This document shows positions 46,452-54,607 of a stretch of DNA of 64,000 bases, piece by piece. Source of the DNA: CG2-30-36-16 sp964372115 (GTDB lineage Bacteria; Bacteroidota; Ignavibacteria; Ignavibacteriales; Ignavibacteriaceae); contig CAYJPN010000012.1 of assembly GCA_964372115.1 (NCBI GenBank), positions 1 to 64,000 on the forward strand, read 5' to 3'. Position numbers and translations under genes: made by a program. The first letter of the stretch is position 1; each line of letters begins with the position of its first letter. Below the pieces are notes generated by a model that saw only the letters and a list, made by a program, of their open reading frames with translations, had not been told where the DNA came from and did not search any database.

Positions 46452-48137
46452 TCAGCCTCTTGTTAATTTTTTATATTTTATTCTATGCGGCACATCGGCA
46501 TCTTTCCCGAGTCGCTGGCGTCTGTTGTCCTGGTAATCGGAAAAATTACCTTCGAACCAAACAGCTTTACTTTCCCCCTCAAAGGATAAAATGTGAGTAC
46601 ATATTCTATCTAAAAACCAGCGATCGTGACTTATTACCACTGCACACCCCGCAAAGTTAAGCAATGCTTCCTCAAGAGCACGCATAGTATTTACATCAAG
46701 ATCGTTTGTTGGTTCATCAAGTAGTATAACGTTTGCACCTTCCTTTAGTATCCTTGCAAGATGCACGCGATTTCTTTCGCCGCCGGAAAGAACGCCAACT
46801 TTTTTTTGCTGGTCGGCGCCTGAAAAATTAAACTGCCCCACATATGCGCGGCTGTTAATCGTCTTCTCACCAAGTTGAAAAGTATCGTTACCTCCGCTTA
46901 TTGTTTCCCAAACAGTTTTTTCGGGAATTAATACATCCCGGCTTTGATCGACGTAAGCTAATTTTACGGTTTCTCCTTTTTTAAATGAACCGGAATCAGG
47001 GCTCTCTTGTCCTACGATCATTCTGAATAAAGTTGTTTTACCAGCACCGTTAGGACCGATTATTCCGACAATTCCACCAGGCGGAAGCGAAAATTTTATA
47101 TTTTCAAAAAGCAGTCTATCGCCATAACTTTTAGAAATATTTTCAGCTTCAATAACAACACTTCCGAGACGAGGACCGGCGGGGATATAAATTTCAAGAT
47201 CTTTTTTTTGCTTTTCTTTTTCCTCTTTCAACATCGTTTCGTATGATGTAATACGGGCTTTCGATTTTGCATGTCTGCCGCTTGGGGACATACGAATCCA
47301 TTCCAATTCACGTTGGAGGGTTTTTTGCCTTTCAGTTTCTTTTTTCTCTTCGTGTTTGAGTCTTATTTGTTTTTGTTCAAGCCATGAAGAATAATTCCCT
47401 TTATAAGGTATTCCCTGTCCTCTGTCAAGTTCAAGTATCCAACCTGCAACATTATCGAGGAAGTACCGATCATGAGTAACAGCAATTATAGTGCCCGGAT
47501 ACCGGTTTAATTCAGCTTCGAGCCATAAAATAGTTTCTGCATCAAGGTGGTTTGTCGGCTCGTCCAGTAAAAGTATGTCTGGTTTTTGAAGAAGTAATCG
47601 GCACAACGCTACCCTTCTCCTTTCACCACCTGAAAGGACATTTACGGGTGTATCGCCGGGAGGACATCCGAGCGCGTCCATAGCCATTTCAAGTTTTGAA
47701 TCGAGATCCCATGCACCCAAAGCATCAAGTTTGTCTTGAACTTTGCCCTGTCTTTCGAGAAGTTCATCCATCTCTTCAGGGGACATTTCTTCTGCAAATT
47801 TTGCATTTATTTCGTCAAACTCGCGAAGCACATTTACAACCTCCTGAACGCCTTCTTCAACAATTTCGCGAACAGTTTTATTGTCATCAAGTTTTGGCTC
47901 CTGTTCTAAAATTCCGATAGTGAATCCGGGAGCAACTGTAGTTTCGCCGTTAAAGTCTTTATCAACACCGGCAAGAATATTTAATAAAGAACTTTTTCCC
48001 GATCCGTTAAGCCCAAGAACTCCGATTTTAGCACCATAAAAATAGGATAGGTAAATATCTTTTAATATAGGTCGTTTATCATAAAACTTGCTCACCCCAA
48101 TCATCGAATAAATAATTTTATTCGCTTCTGCGCTCAT
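46452..48137 (-). CDS. ettA: Energy-dependent translational throttle protein EttA (ABC-F)
   Basis: A 561-aa ABC-F ATPase that binds the ribosomal E site and gates translation initiation by ADP/ATP ratio. There are two ABC domains, with Walker A GLNGSGKSSLLNILAG and GPNGAGKTTLFRMIVG, signatures LSGGERRRVALCRLLL and LSGGERNRVHLARIL, and an inter-domain linker rich in Lys and Glu (KHEEKKETERQKTLQRELEWI). The end DNRRQRLGKDADVPHRIKYKKL is typical of EttA. ATG 48137 is preceded by GGAG at good spacing; the extension to 48152 starts with TTG and is less likely. Confidence 0.95.
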   Translation of the reverse strand: MSAEANKIIYSMIGVSKFYDKRPILKDIYLSYFYGAKIGVLGLNGSGKSSLLNILAGVDKDFNGETTVAPGFTIGILEQEPKLDDNKTVREIVEEGVQEVVNVLREFDEINAKFAEEMSPEEMDELLERQGKVQDKLDALGAWDLDSKLEMAMDALGCPPGDTPVNVLSGGERRRVALCRLLLQKPDILLLDEPTNHLDAETILWLEAELNRYPGTIIAVTHDRYFLDNVAGWILELDRGQGIPYKGNYSSWLEQKQIRLKHEEKKETERQKTLQRELEWIRMSPSGRHAKSKARITSYETMLKEEKEKQKKDLEIYIPAGPRLGSVVIEAENISKSYGDRLLFENIKFSLPPGGIVGIIGPNGAGKTTLFRMIVGQESPDSGSFKKGETVKLAYVDQSRDVLIPEKTVWETISGGNDTFQLGEKTINSRAYVGQFNFSGADQQKKVGVLSGGERNRVHLARILKEGANVILLDEPTNDLDVNTMRALEEALLNFAGCAVVISHDRWFLDRICTHILSFEGESKAVWFEGNFSDYQDNRRQRLGKDADVPHRIKYKKLTRG

Positions 48138-48165
48138 CTTAACTCCAGCCAAATATAGTTTTTAA

Positions 48166-49014
48166 TTAATTTTTCACAAATTTAATTGCAATCCAGTCGT
48201 CCATTTTTTGCGTTAATATTTTTTTGAAACCGTTCAACGCATATTCGTGTGAGATATCTTCTTCATCGTTTTCAAGCAAGCCAGAAAGAATTAACACGCC
48301 TCCTTTTTTTATTCTCAGCGCAATATCATCTTTTATTGCTAATAATACATTCTTCTGAATGTTAGCGAGTATAACATCATAATTTTTATCCTCAACATTT
48401 TTTATTTCACCCATCAATACTGTTACTTTATTAGTACAATCGTTGAGTTCGCAATTTTCCCGCGCGTTATCTAAGCACCATTCATCATTATCTATTGCAA
48501 CGGCAGAGGCTGCGCCTAATTTAACCGAAGCAATTGCGAGAACACCTGTTCCGCTTCCCACGTCTAATATTTTTTTATTCTGAAGATCAACTTCTTCAAT
48601 AAGTTTTAATACAAGTTTTGTAGTTTGGTGCTCACCTGTTCCGAATGACATTTTCGGATCGATGGTAATTATAATTTGTCCCGGTTTTTTATCGTAATCT
48701 CTAAATGTGGGTTTAATAACTATTCTGTCAGATACCTCAATTACATTGATACTTTTTTCCCACTCTTCATTCCAGTTTTTATCTTCAATAATGTTTTCTT
48801 CAATACTAAAACTCCGCAATAAATTTTCGCGGATTGCAGCGTTTAACACAGTTTCAATATCTTTAACCGAAATACAGTTTTCCTTTGCGACAAAAACTTT
48901 TAAACAATTTACTTCTTCGTTAATCCCGTCAATATCTAGCTGCCATAACAAACTGCTTATAATTTCTTCGTTATATGGGTCGGCGGTTATTATAAATTCT
49001 TTATACTTTTTCAT
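48166..49014 (-). CDS. prmA: Ribosomal protein L11 methyltransferase
   Basis: A 282-aa SAM-dependent methyltransferase that trimethylates lysines of ribosomal protein L11. The N-terminal substrate-binding domain is poorly conserved, as usual. EDKNWNEEWEKSINVIEVSDRIVIKP and DPKMSFGTGEHQTTKL are PrmA hallmarks. SAM motif I is KILDVGSGTGVLAIASVKLGA and motif IV is DVILANIQKNVLL. It stands 28 bases upstream of ettA's start, with both dealing with the ribosome. Confidence 0.94.
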   Translation of the reverse strand: MKKYKEFIITADPYNEEIISSLLWQLDIDGINEEVNCLKVFVAKENCISVKDIETVLNAAIRENLLRSFSIEENIIEDKNWNEEWEKSINVIEVSDRIVIKPTFRDYDKKPGQIIITIDPKMSFGTGEHQTTKLVLKLIEEVDLQNKKILDVGSGTGVLAIASVKLGAASAVAIDNDEWCLDNARENCELNDCTNKVTVLMGEIKNVEDKNYDVILANIQKNVLLAIKDDIALRIKKGGVLILSGLLENDEEDISHEYALNGFKKILTQKMDDWIAIKFVKN

Positions 49015-49160
49015 ATGGTTAACTATTCAATTGATTAAATACTCAAACTTTTTTGTTGTACATATTAGTTGTTTGAAATAAATAAATATTTTATTTCATT
49101 CACGCGTTCAAATTAAAAGGTCATAACCTACCTTTTTTTAGTAGACTCATAAATAATTTA

Positions 49161-50153
49161 TCAATTATAAAACTTTAGTGAATAAATTACGTTTACTAAC
49201 ACATTGCCGACGTTCTGCAAGGTCTGTTCACTAATGTTTTCCATTCCATCTTTAAGTGTGTGCCAGTAATTTCTTCTTTCAACCGGTGTTTGTCCACCGA
49301 CGAGATCTATGTCTATAATATCTATTGTCCGAATACCTGCCTGGTTTAAAGGCACATGATCATCATAAATAGCCGGACCAACCTGGTTGACAAATTGAGA
49401 AGCTCCGGAACTATTTGAGAGTCCCCATACCAAATTTATTATATCGGGTGCAAACTGATTGGAATAACCTTCCTTCATAAAGACAGCTTCTTTATCTCCA
49501 ACCAAATCTAAAAGGATACCAAAGATAGGAGTATAGTTTGCGGGAAGGCGGGATGAAAAATATTTTGAACCAAGACAAAAATAGGATAGATCGTCGTGTT
49601 TGCCGTAGTCTTCACCATCAAAGAAGACGATGTCAATCCCATAATCAACTTTTTGATTTTTTAAAAGTCTTGCAATTTCAAGCAGAACCCCGACGCCGCT
49701 TCCGCCATCGTTTGCACCGAGAATTGGAGTATTATGTTTCGTAGAATCTTTTTCCTGATCTGCCCATGGTCGTGAATCCCAGTGCGCGGTTAATAATATT
49801 CTACTTTTTTCTTCAGGATTAAATTTGCCGATGATGTTTGTCAACTCTAATCTTTCCCCTTTATAGCCGGTGTATGAAAATTTTTGCAGTTCCATTTGAT
49901 CTGCATATTGTTTTAATTCATTTTCGAGGTAAAGTAGAGCGGCAGCATGCCCCCTGGAATTTGGATTTCTCGGACCGAACGAAACCTGTTTTTCTATTTG
50001 AGAGTAAGCATTTGCTGCATTAAATAGGGGTAACTGAGGATTATCTTTTAAAGTGTAAAGTGGTCTGCTCACTTTTTGCTCCGGCTGTTCGTTTTGGCAA
50101 GAATTTAATAAAATAGCAAAGAGTAACGGAATGAGGATTATTAGTTTTTTCAT
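49161..50153 (-). CDS. M28 family protein, glutaminyl-peptide cyclotransferase-like
   Basis: A 330-aa zinc enzyme of the M28 fold. The lipoprotein signal ends LLNSCQN. The composition is that of bacterial glutaminyl cyclases: FGPRNPNSRGHAAALLYLENEL, LTAHWDSRPWAD, ILGANDGGSGVGVLLEIA, FFDGEDYG, LLDLVGDKEA and the late His in IYDDHVPLNQAGI. Such an enzyme would form N-terminal pyroglutamate on exported proteins; an aminopeptidase role is the alternative. T9SS-exported proteins in Bacteroidota often carry N-terminal pyroglutamate, which would fit here. I chose ATG 50153, as the longer frame precedes the signal peptide. Confidence 0.85.
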   Translation of the reverse strand: MKKLIILIPLLFAILLNSCQNEQPEQKVSRPLYTLKDNPQLPLFNAANAYSQIEKQVSFGPRNPNSRGHAAALLYLENELKQYADQMELQKFSYTGYKGERLELTNIIGKFNPEEKSRILLTAHWDSRPWADQEKDSTKHNTPILGANDGGSGVGVLLEIARLLKNQKVDYGIDIVFFDGEDYGKHDDLSYFCLGSKYFSSRLPANYTPIFGILLDLVGDKEAVFMKEGYSNQFAPDIINLVWGLSNSSGASQFVNQVGPAIYDDHVPLNQAGIRTIDIIDIDLVGGQTPVERRNYWHTLKDGMENISEQTLQNVGNVLVNVIYSLKFYN

Positions 50154-50267
50154 TATTAACATAACTTGATAATTAATGTGCAAAGATAAAATAATTTTGT
50201 TAACTATTGAGAGTAATTAGAAAAGGTACAAACAAACCTTTCATTTTATAAACCTGGTTGTCGTAAA

Positions 50268-50299
50268 AAAAGCCGCTTCAAAAAATCAAAGCGGCTTTT
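50268..50299 (-). terminator. Intrinsic terminator of atpDC
   Basis: AAAAGCCGCTT pairs with AAGCGGCTTTT across a 10-base A-rich loop, 24 bases after the atpC stop. On the minus strand it is followed by TTTTTTTACG, a good U-tract. Confidence 0.9.
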
Positions 50300-50322
50300 A
50301 TATTCAAGTTTGTATTTTGTAA

Positions 50323-50739
50323 TTAGCTGCTGTACTTATCAGCAAGTTTCAGTCTATTAACAGCACGCGCTAACGCAAGTTCGGCGCGGGTAATATCCAT
50401 TCCGCTATTTCTGTTCTGAAGCCGTTCAGCGGCTCTTTGTTCAGCATGTTTAGCTCTGTCTAAATCGATATCACCTACAAGTTCAACCGAATCGGCTAAA
50501 ACTAAAACTTTATTTTTATTTACTTCAACTGTACCGCCGCCGGTGGCAAAGTGAATAACTTTTTCATCCGGCAGGGATATCTTTATTTCCCCAACTTCAA
50601 ATGTAGATATCAAAGGAGCGTGGTTATACAGTACCTGGAAACTTCCTTTTGTTCCGGGAACCGTAATTGATTTTACCTCATCCGAGAATGCTTTTTTTGA
50701 AGGGGTAATTATTTCAAGATTTATTGTTCGCATCATCAT
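50323..50739 (-). CDS. atpC: ATP synthase epsilon subunit
   Basis: A 138-aa central-stalk subunit of F1. The N-terminal beta-sandwich has LEIITPSKKAFSDEVKSITVPGTKGSFQVLYNHAPLIS, a fully typical start. The C-terminal two-helix region (HAEQRAAERLQNRNSG, ARAVNRLKLADKY) is full length, so the inhibitory epsilon hairpin may form. It overlaps atpD by 4 bases. The remaining ATP synthase genes are not nearby; a split atpDC locus is known in Chlorobi and relatives. Confidence 0.96.
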   Translation of the reverse strand: MMMRTINLEIITPSKKAFSDEVKSITVPGTKGSFQVLYNHAPLISTFEVGEIKISLPDEKVIHFATGGGTVEVNKNKVLVLADSVELVGDIDLDRAKHAEQRAAERLQNRNSGMDITRAELALARAVNRLKLADKYSS

Positions 50740-52145
50740 TTCATCGCTTTTGCTTTTTCAATAGCTTCTTCAATGGTACCGACGTACATAAAAGCAGACT
50801 CAGGCAAATCATCATGTTTACCATCAATAATTTCCTTAAAGCCTCTTATAGTATCTTCAATTTTAACATACTTTCCTTTGAAGCCGGTAAATTGTTCCGC
50901 AACGTGGAAGGGCTGGCTGAAAAATCTCTGAATTCTTCTTGCTCTTCTTACAACGGTTTTATCCTCATCGGAAAGTTCATCCATACCGAGAATGTTTATA
51001 ATGTCCTGTAAATCTTTGTAGTGCTGAAGAATTTCTTTGCAATTTGTTGCGACATCGTAATGTTCCTGACCGATTACCCCTGGTTCAAGAATTCGCGAAG
51101 TTGAATCGAGAGGGTCAACAGCCGGATAAATACCGAGTTCCGAAATTTGGCGGCTAAGTACTGTTGTTGCATCAAGGTGAGCAAATACAGCGGCAGGAGC
51201 GGGATCAGTTAAATCGTCGGCAGGCACATAAATTGCCTGTACAGAAGTGATTGAACCTTTTTCGGTTGATGTTATTCTTTCCTGCAAAGCGCCCATTTCG
51301 GTAGCAAGATTTGGTTGATAACCAACTGCGGAAGGCATACGACCCAGAAGCGCACTTACCTCTGAACCAGCTTGCGTAAAACGGAAAATATTGTCGATAA
51401 AAAGAAGAACATCTCTTCCCTCCTCTTCTCTAAAGTACTCTGCTATTGTTAAACCTGTTAATGCCACTCTAAGACGCGCGCCCGGAGGTTCGTTCATTTG
51501 TCCGAAAACAAGCGCTGTTTTTTCAAGCACGCCGGATTCTTTCATTTCTAACCAAAGATCGTTACCTTCACGGGTTCTTTCACCAACGCCTGCAAACACC
51601 GAATAACCGCCGTGTTCTTGAGCAATGTTATGAATAAGTTCCTGGATAATAACAGTTTTACCAACACCGGCACCGCCAAAAAGTCCGGTTTTACCGCCTT
51701 TAGAGTATGGTTCAATAAGATCGATAACTTTTATACCTGTTTCAAAAACATCACTGTTTGTAGAAAGGTTTTTAAATAAGGGTGCTGGTCTGTGGATCGG
51801 GTATTTTTTCTCGGTTTTTATTTCTCCGAGACCGTCGATGCCTTTTCCAATAATATTTATTAATCTTCCGAGTGTCTCTGGTCCAACAGGGACAGTTATT
51901 GGAGCGCCCTCATCAAACGCATCCATCCCTCTAACTAAACCATCGGTAGAGTCCATCGCAACAGCACGCACTCTATCTTCACCAAGATGCTGTTGAACTT
52001 CAACAATAAGTATATCTTCAACTCCTTCTGTGGTGGTTCGGGGAATTCTAACTGCGTTTAATATTTTGGGTAGATGTCCACCTTCAAATTCAATGTCAAC
52101 AACCGGTCCAATTACCTGGATAATCTTTCCTTTGAGTTCGCTCAT
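50736..52145 (-). CDS. atpD: ATP synthase beta subunit
   Basis: A 469-aa catalytic subunit of F1. Walker A is GGAGVGKTVIIQELI, Walker B is DVLLFIDNIFRFTQAGSEVSALLGRMPSAVGYQP and the catalytic Glu is in GERTREGNDLW. The sequence is highly conserved over its whole length, including LDSTSRILEP. No sodium-type signature can be read in this subunit. A 13-bp inverted repeat stands upstream of its start. It is followed directly by atpC. Confidence 0.98.
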   Translation of the reverse strand: MSELKGKIIQVIGPVVDIEFEGGHLPKILNAVRIPRTTTEGVEDILIVEVQQHLGEDRVRAVAMDSTDGLVRGMDAFDEGAPITVPVGPETLGRLINIIGKGIDGLGEIKTEKKYPIHRPAPLFKNLSTNSDVFETGIKVIDLIEPYSKGGKTGLFGGAGVGKTVIIQELIHNIAQEHGGYSVFAGVGERTREGNDLWLEMKESGVLEKTALVFGQMNEPPGARLRVALTGLTIAEYFREEEGRDVLLFIDNIFRFTQAGSEVSALLGRMPSAVGYQPNLATEMGALQERITSTEKGSITSVQAIYVPADDLTDPAPAAVFAHLDATTVLSRQISELGIYPAVDPLDSTSRILEPGVIGQEHYDVATNCKEILQHYKDLQDIINILGMDELSDEDKTVVRRARRIQRFFSQPFHVAEQFTGFKGKYVKIEDTIRGFKEIIDGKHDDLPESAFMYVGTIEEAIEKAKAMK

Positions 52146-52186
52146 TTTTAATCCTTGAATACTTGGGAAATTTAGACGACAAAAAT

Positions 52187-52231
52187 AAGTATTTGGTTAA
52201 GATTATACAAATATTTCGTAACCGAATACTT
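52187..52231 (-). promoter_or_regulatory. 13-bp inverted repeat upstream of atpD
   Basis: AAGTATTTGGTTA (52187-52199) pairs with TAACCGAATACTT (52219-52231) over all 13 positions with one G-T pair, round a 19-base loop. It lies 42-86 bases before the atpD start codon and has no T-tract. It may be an operator or a 5' leader stem for atpDC. Confidence 0.55.
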
Positions 52232-52351
52232 ACTCACAAAGTAATTTCAGAATATGTCATAAAATTGATCGTATTACCTATTTCAATTAGATGGAAGTTT
52301 AACCGCCAATTTTATGTTAAACCTCAGTAGCCTTAATTCGGAGATTTTTTT

Positions 52352-52393
52352 ATGAAGAATCAAACTAATTTTTCGAGAAAACATTTTACTTGA
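52352..52393 (+). CDS. Possible 13-aa small ORF
   Basis: ATG at 52352 follows GGAG at 7-base T-rich spacing, a better ribosome site than most genes here have. The frame codes MKNQTNFSRKHFT and stops with TGA. It does not lead into any plus-strand gene. Such a short frame is expected by chance, so support is weak. Confidence 0.15.
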   Translation: MKNQTNFSRKHFT

Positions 52394-52420
52394 TTCAGAT
52401 TATTAAAAGTACAATTCAAA

Positions 52421-52780
52421 TTAAAGTAGTTTATTTTTATCGGCGGTATACTTAATAATTTGCATCTTTTCCATTGTTATTAAACCACCGCAGTTAGCTT
52501 TCTCGAATATTTCATTAATTAAAGGAATAAAATTTTCAATTTTTTCTATAGAGTCGACAATCTCAATTACAAGCGGCATATCTTCTGAAAGCCGTAATAT
52601 TTTTGCTGTGTGAAGTCTGCTGGAACCTCCGAAACCCATTATTCCTTTTGTAACTGTCGCGCCCGCTAGACCCGATTTCCTCGCTTCTAACACGATATTT
52701 TCGTAAACCGGGGTGCCTCCCAGTTTATCCGATTCACCGACAAATATTCTTAGTAGTTTTGCATCACCTTCAATAAGCAT
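52421..52780 (-). CDS. DUF190 (PII/CutA-like) protein
   Basis: A 119-aa protein of the DUF190 family, which adopts a ferredoxin-like, PII/CutA-type fold. The start MLIEGDAKLLRIFVGESDKLGGTPVYENIVLEARKSG and GATVTKGIMGFGGSSRLHTAKILRLSEDMPLVIEIVD are family-typical. ATG 52780 is 7 bases after the crcB stop; the longer frame would overlap crcB. DUF190 genes are often next to crcB, suggesting that the protein helps or senses for the fluoride channel, but this has not been shown here. Confidence 0.9.
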   Translation of the reverse strand: MLIEGDAKLLRIFVGESDKLGGTPVYENIVLEARKSGLAGATVTKGIMGFGGSSRLHTAKILRLSEDMPLVIEIVDSIEKIENFIPLINEIFEKANCGGLITMEKMQIIKYTADKNKLL

Positions 52781-52787
52781 AATAAAC

Positions 52788-53165
52788 TCACATAAATATT
52801 TTTGAAATAAGATACGCGGCAAAAACTCCCGCAAGACATAGTACAATGTTTAGAAAAACATTTAATGAAGCTGCTGTAAATTGAGAGTCCTGCAGTAAAG
52901 CAATAGTTTCGAATGAAAATGTAGAAAAAGTTGTAAACCCGCCGCAAAATCCTACTGTAAGAAGAATTCTCATTTCATTTGAAAGTAGTTCTTTTTCATG
53001 AAAATAGTAAACAAAAATTCCAAGGAGGAAACTGCCTAATACGTTTACAGTTAAAGTGCCGTATGGAAAGTTTTCCGGCAGAAATTTATACACAGCATTC
53101 GAAAGCCAATAACGAAAACCACCGCCAATTGCGGCGCCGAGAGAAGCTAATAATATATTATTCAT
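52788..53165 (-). CDS. crcB: Fluoride channel/exporter CrcB (Fluc)
   Basis: A 125-aa membrane protein with four hydrophobic segments that lets fluoride leave the cell. The start LGAAIGGGFRYWLSNAVY and the motif TVGFCGGFTTFSTFSFE (pore Phe and Thr residues) are diagnostic. A single copy of this length works as a dual-topology homodimer. It lies 12 bases after the aminotransferase gene and just before DUF190. No fluoride riboswitch is seen upstream, and there is no space for one directly before crcB. Confidence 0.95.
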   Translation of the reverse strand: MNNILLASLGAAIGGGFRYWLSNAVYKFLPENFPYGTLTVNVLGSFLLGIFVYYFHEKELLSNEMRILLTVGFCGGFTTFSTFSFETIALLQDSQFTAASLNVFLNIVLCLAGVFAAYLISKIFM

Positions 53166-53177
53166 TGTATTTTAATT

Positions 53178-54497
53178 CTAAGTTTTAACCCATTCACAAA
53201 TTTTATCAATCGCTTCGATGGTGTTACCGCAATACAAGGATATAAAATCATCATCAATATCTGATTGAGATTCAATATTTTCCGCAGCTGAAATAGCCCG
53301 CACACCATCAAAATCAATATATGCTATTCTAACTGTTAATTCTTCGGCTGGTCTTCCGAAAACTTCTCCCGGAAGCAGCGCTACACCTGTATCCTCCAAC
53401 AATTTTTGACTAAATGATTTGCTGCCGGTTATTCCCTTGAGGATTAGTCTATTTTTCAATGGACTAAAATCAGGGAACATATAAAAAGCCCCGTGGGGCG
53501 GGATAACATCTACACCGGCTTCAATAAATTTATTTGATATTACACCGGCAAGTTTAGCTAAAATCCATCTGCTGCGCCACAAATATTTTTCAATTAGGGG
53601 ACCGCCTTTGAAAGCTCTAACCGCCGCATATTGTATCGGTGCGCTTGTGGATGTAAAAGTTTCGCTTGCCATAACAGCCATTGCATCAAGCAGCCACCTC
53701 ATTGAAGGAGGAAACGTAAATGTTCCTAAACGCCATCCCCCGGCACCGCACCATTTGCTTAACCCGCTGCTTATAATAGTGCCTTCGGGGTAATAACGCG
53801 AAATTGAAATATGTTTTCCCTTATGGTGCAATTCTCCATAAATTTCATCGGAAAGAAGTATTACTTTATGCTTTTTGGCAACACGTGCTAATTCTTTTAA
53901 TTCTCCATTCTGGTAGGTTAAGCCTGTAGGATTTGAGGGATAGTTAATAATTAAAACTCTTGGTTTGTCCGGATCATTTTTGCATTGGGCTTCCAGTTCC
54001 GGGGCGGTTAAAACCCAATTATTTTCAGGTTTGGTTTTCAACCATCTCACCTGCCTCCCTATTATATGCGCTTGTGGTGCGTATGAAACCCAACTTGGTG
54101 TTGGAATAACTAAATCGCCATAATAAACATACTGGAGTAGAAACATTAATTCTTTTGAACCTGGTCCGATTAATACATCCTCCTCATTGTGGCAAGTTCC
54201 GTTCACACGACAATGGTATTCAGCCACTGCTTTGCGGAGCCTCATTAATCCTTTAACCGGCAAATAGTCTTTTTGATGCGCGTTTACTTTTAATTCATCA
54301 ACCACAGGCTGCGGCACAGGAAAAGGTGATTGACCAAGACCAAGTTTATATACTTTCCTCCCCTCTTGTCTAAGTTTATTGCTACGTTCATTGATAGCGA
54401 GAGTTGCCGATTGCGGTAAACCTCTGACATTAAGATTTAAATTAATGTAAGGAGTTTTTTTGTGATTAGCCATACCAAATCCTGGATTATTTTTCAA
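53178..54497 (-). CDS. Class I/II aminotransferase (PLP-dependent)
   Basis: A 439-aa fold-type I aminotransferase. The PLP lysine is in ISSGLSKWCGAGGWRLGTF; the conserved Asn and Asp/Tyr are in LIINYPSNPTGLTYQNGEL and LLSDEIYGEL; the C-terminal Arg is in LTVRIAYIDFDG. Aspartate- or aromatic-type transamination is likely. The tail after the Arg is longer than usual (about 35 residues). Starting at 54497 or at the internal ATG 54473 are both possible. It precedes crcB closely, so the three genes are cotranscribed. Confidence 0.88.
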   Translation of the reverse strand: MKNNPGFGMANHKKTPYINLNLNVRGLPQSATLAINERSNKLRQEGRKVYKLGLGQSPFPVPQPVVDELKVNAHQKDYLPVKGLMRLRKAVAEYHCRVNGTCHNEEDVLIGPGSKELMFLLQYVYYGDLVIPTPSWVSYAPQAHIIGRQVRWLKTKPENNWVLTAPELEAQCKNDPDKPRVLIINYPSNPTGLTYQNGELKELARVAKKHKVILLSDEIYGELHHKGKHISISRYYPEGTIISSGLSKWCGAGGWRLGTFTFPPSMRWLLDAMAVMASETFTSTSAPIQYAAVRAFKGGPLIEKYLWRSRWILAKLAGVISNKFIEAGVDVIPPHGAFYMFPDFSPLKNRLILKGITGSKSFSQKLLEDTGVALLPGEVFGRPAEELTVRIAYIDFDGVRAISAAENIESQSDIDDDFISLYCGNTIEAIDKICEWVKT

Positions 54498-54536
54498 TTA
54501 CAAAATAAAAATAAAAAGGTTGTTGCTAAATAAAAA

Positions 54537-54555
54537 GCCCGGTTTAATACCGGGC
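54537..54555 (-). terminator. Intrinsic terminator of the DUF3160 gene
   Basis: GCCCGGT pairs with ACCGGGC round a 5-base loop. On the minus strand the stem is followed by TTTTTATTT, so transcripts of the DUF3160 gene end here before the aminotransferase gene begins at 54497. Confidence 0.85.
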
Positions 54556-54607
54556 AAAAATTTAAAATAAATGGTTTTATTTTGCAAAAAAAAGGACGCC
54601 GTTATAA

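Noticed and set aside
53166..53177. Fluoride riboswitch before crcB
   Set aside because: Only 12 bases separate crcB from the gene before it, and the operon leader at 54498-54607 shows only the terminator of the next gene.
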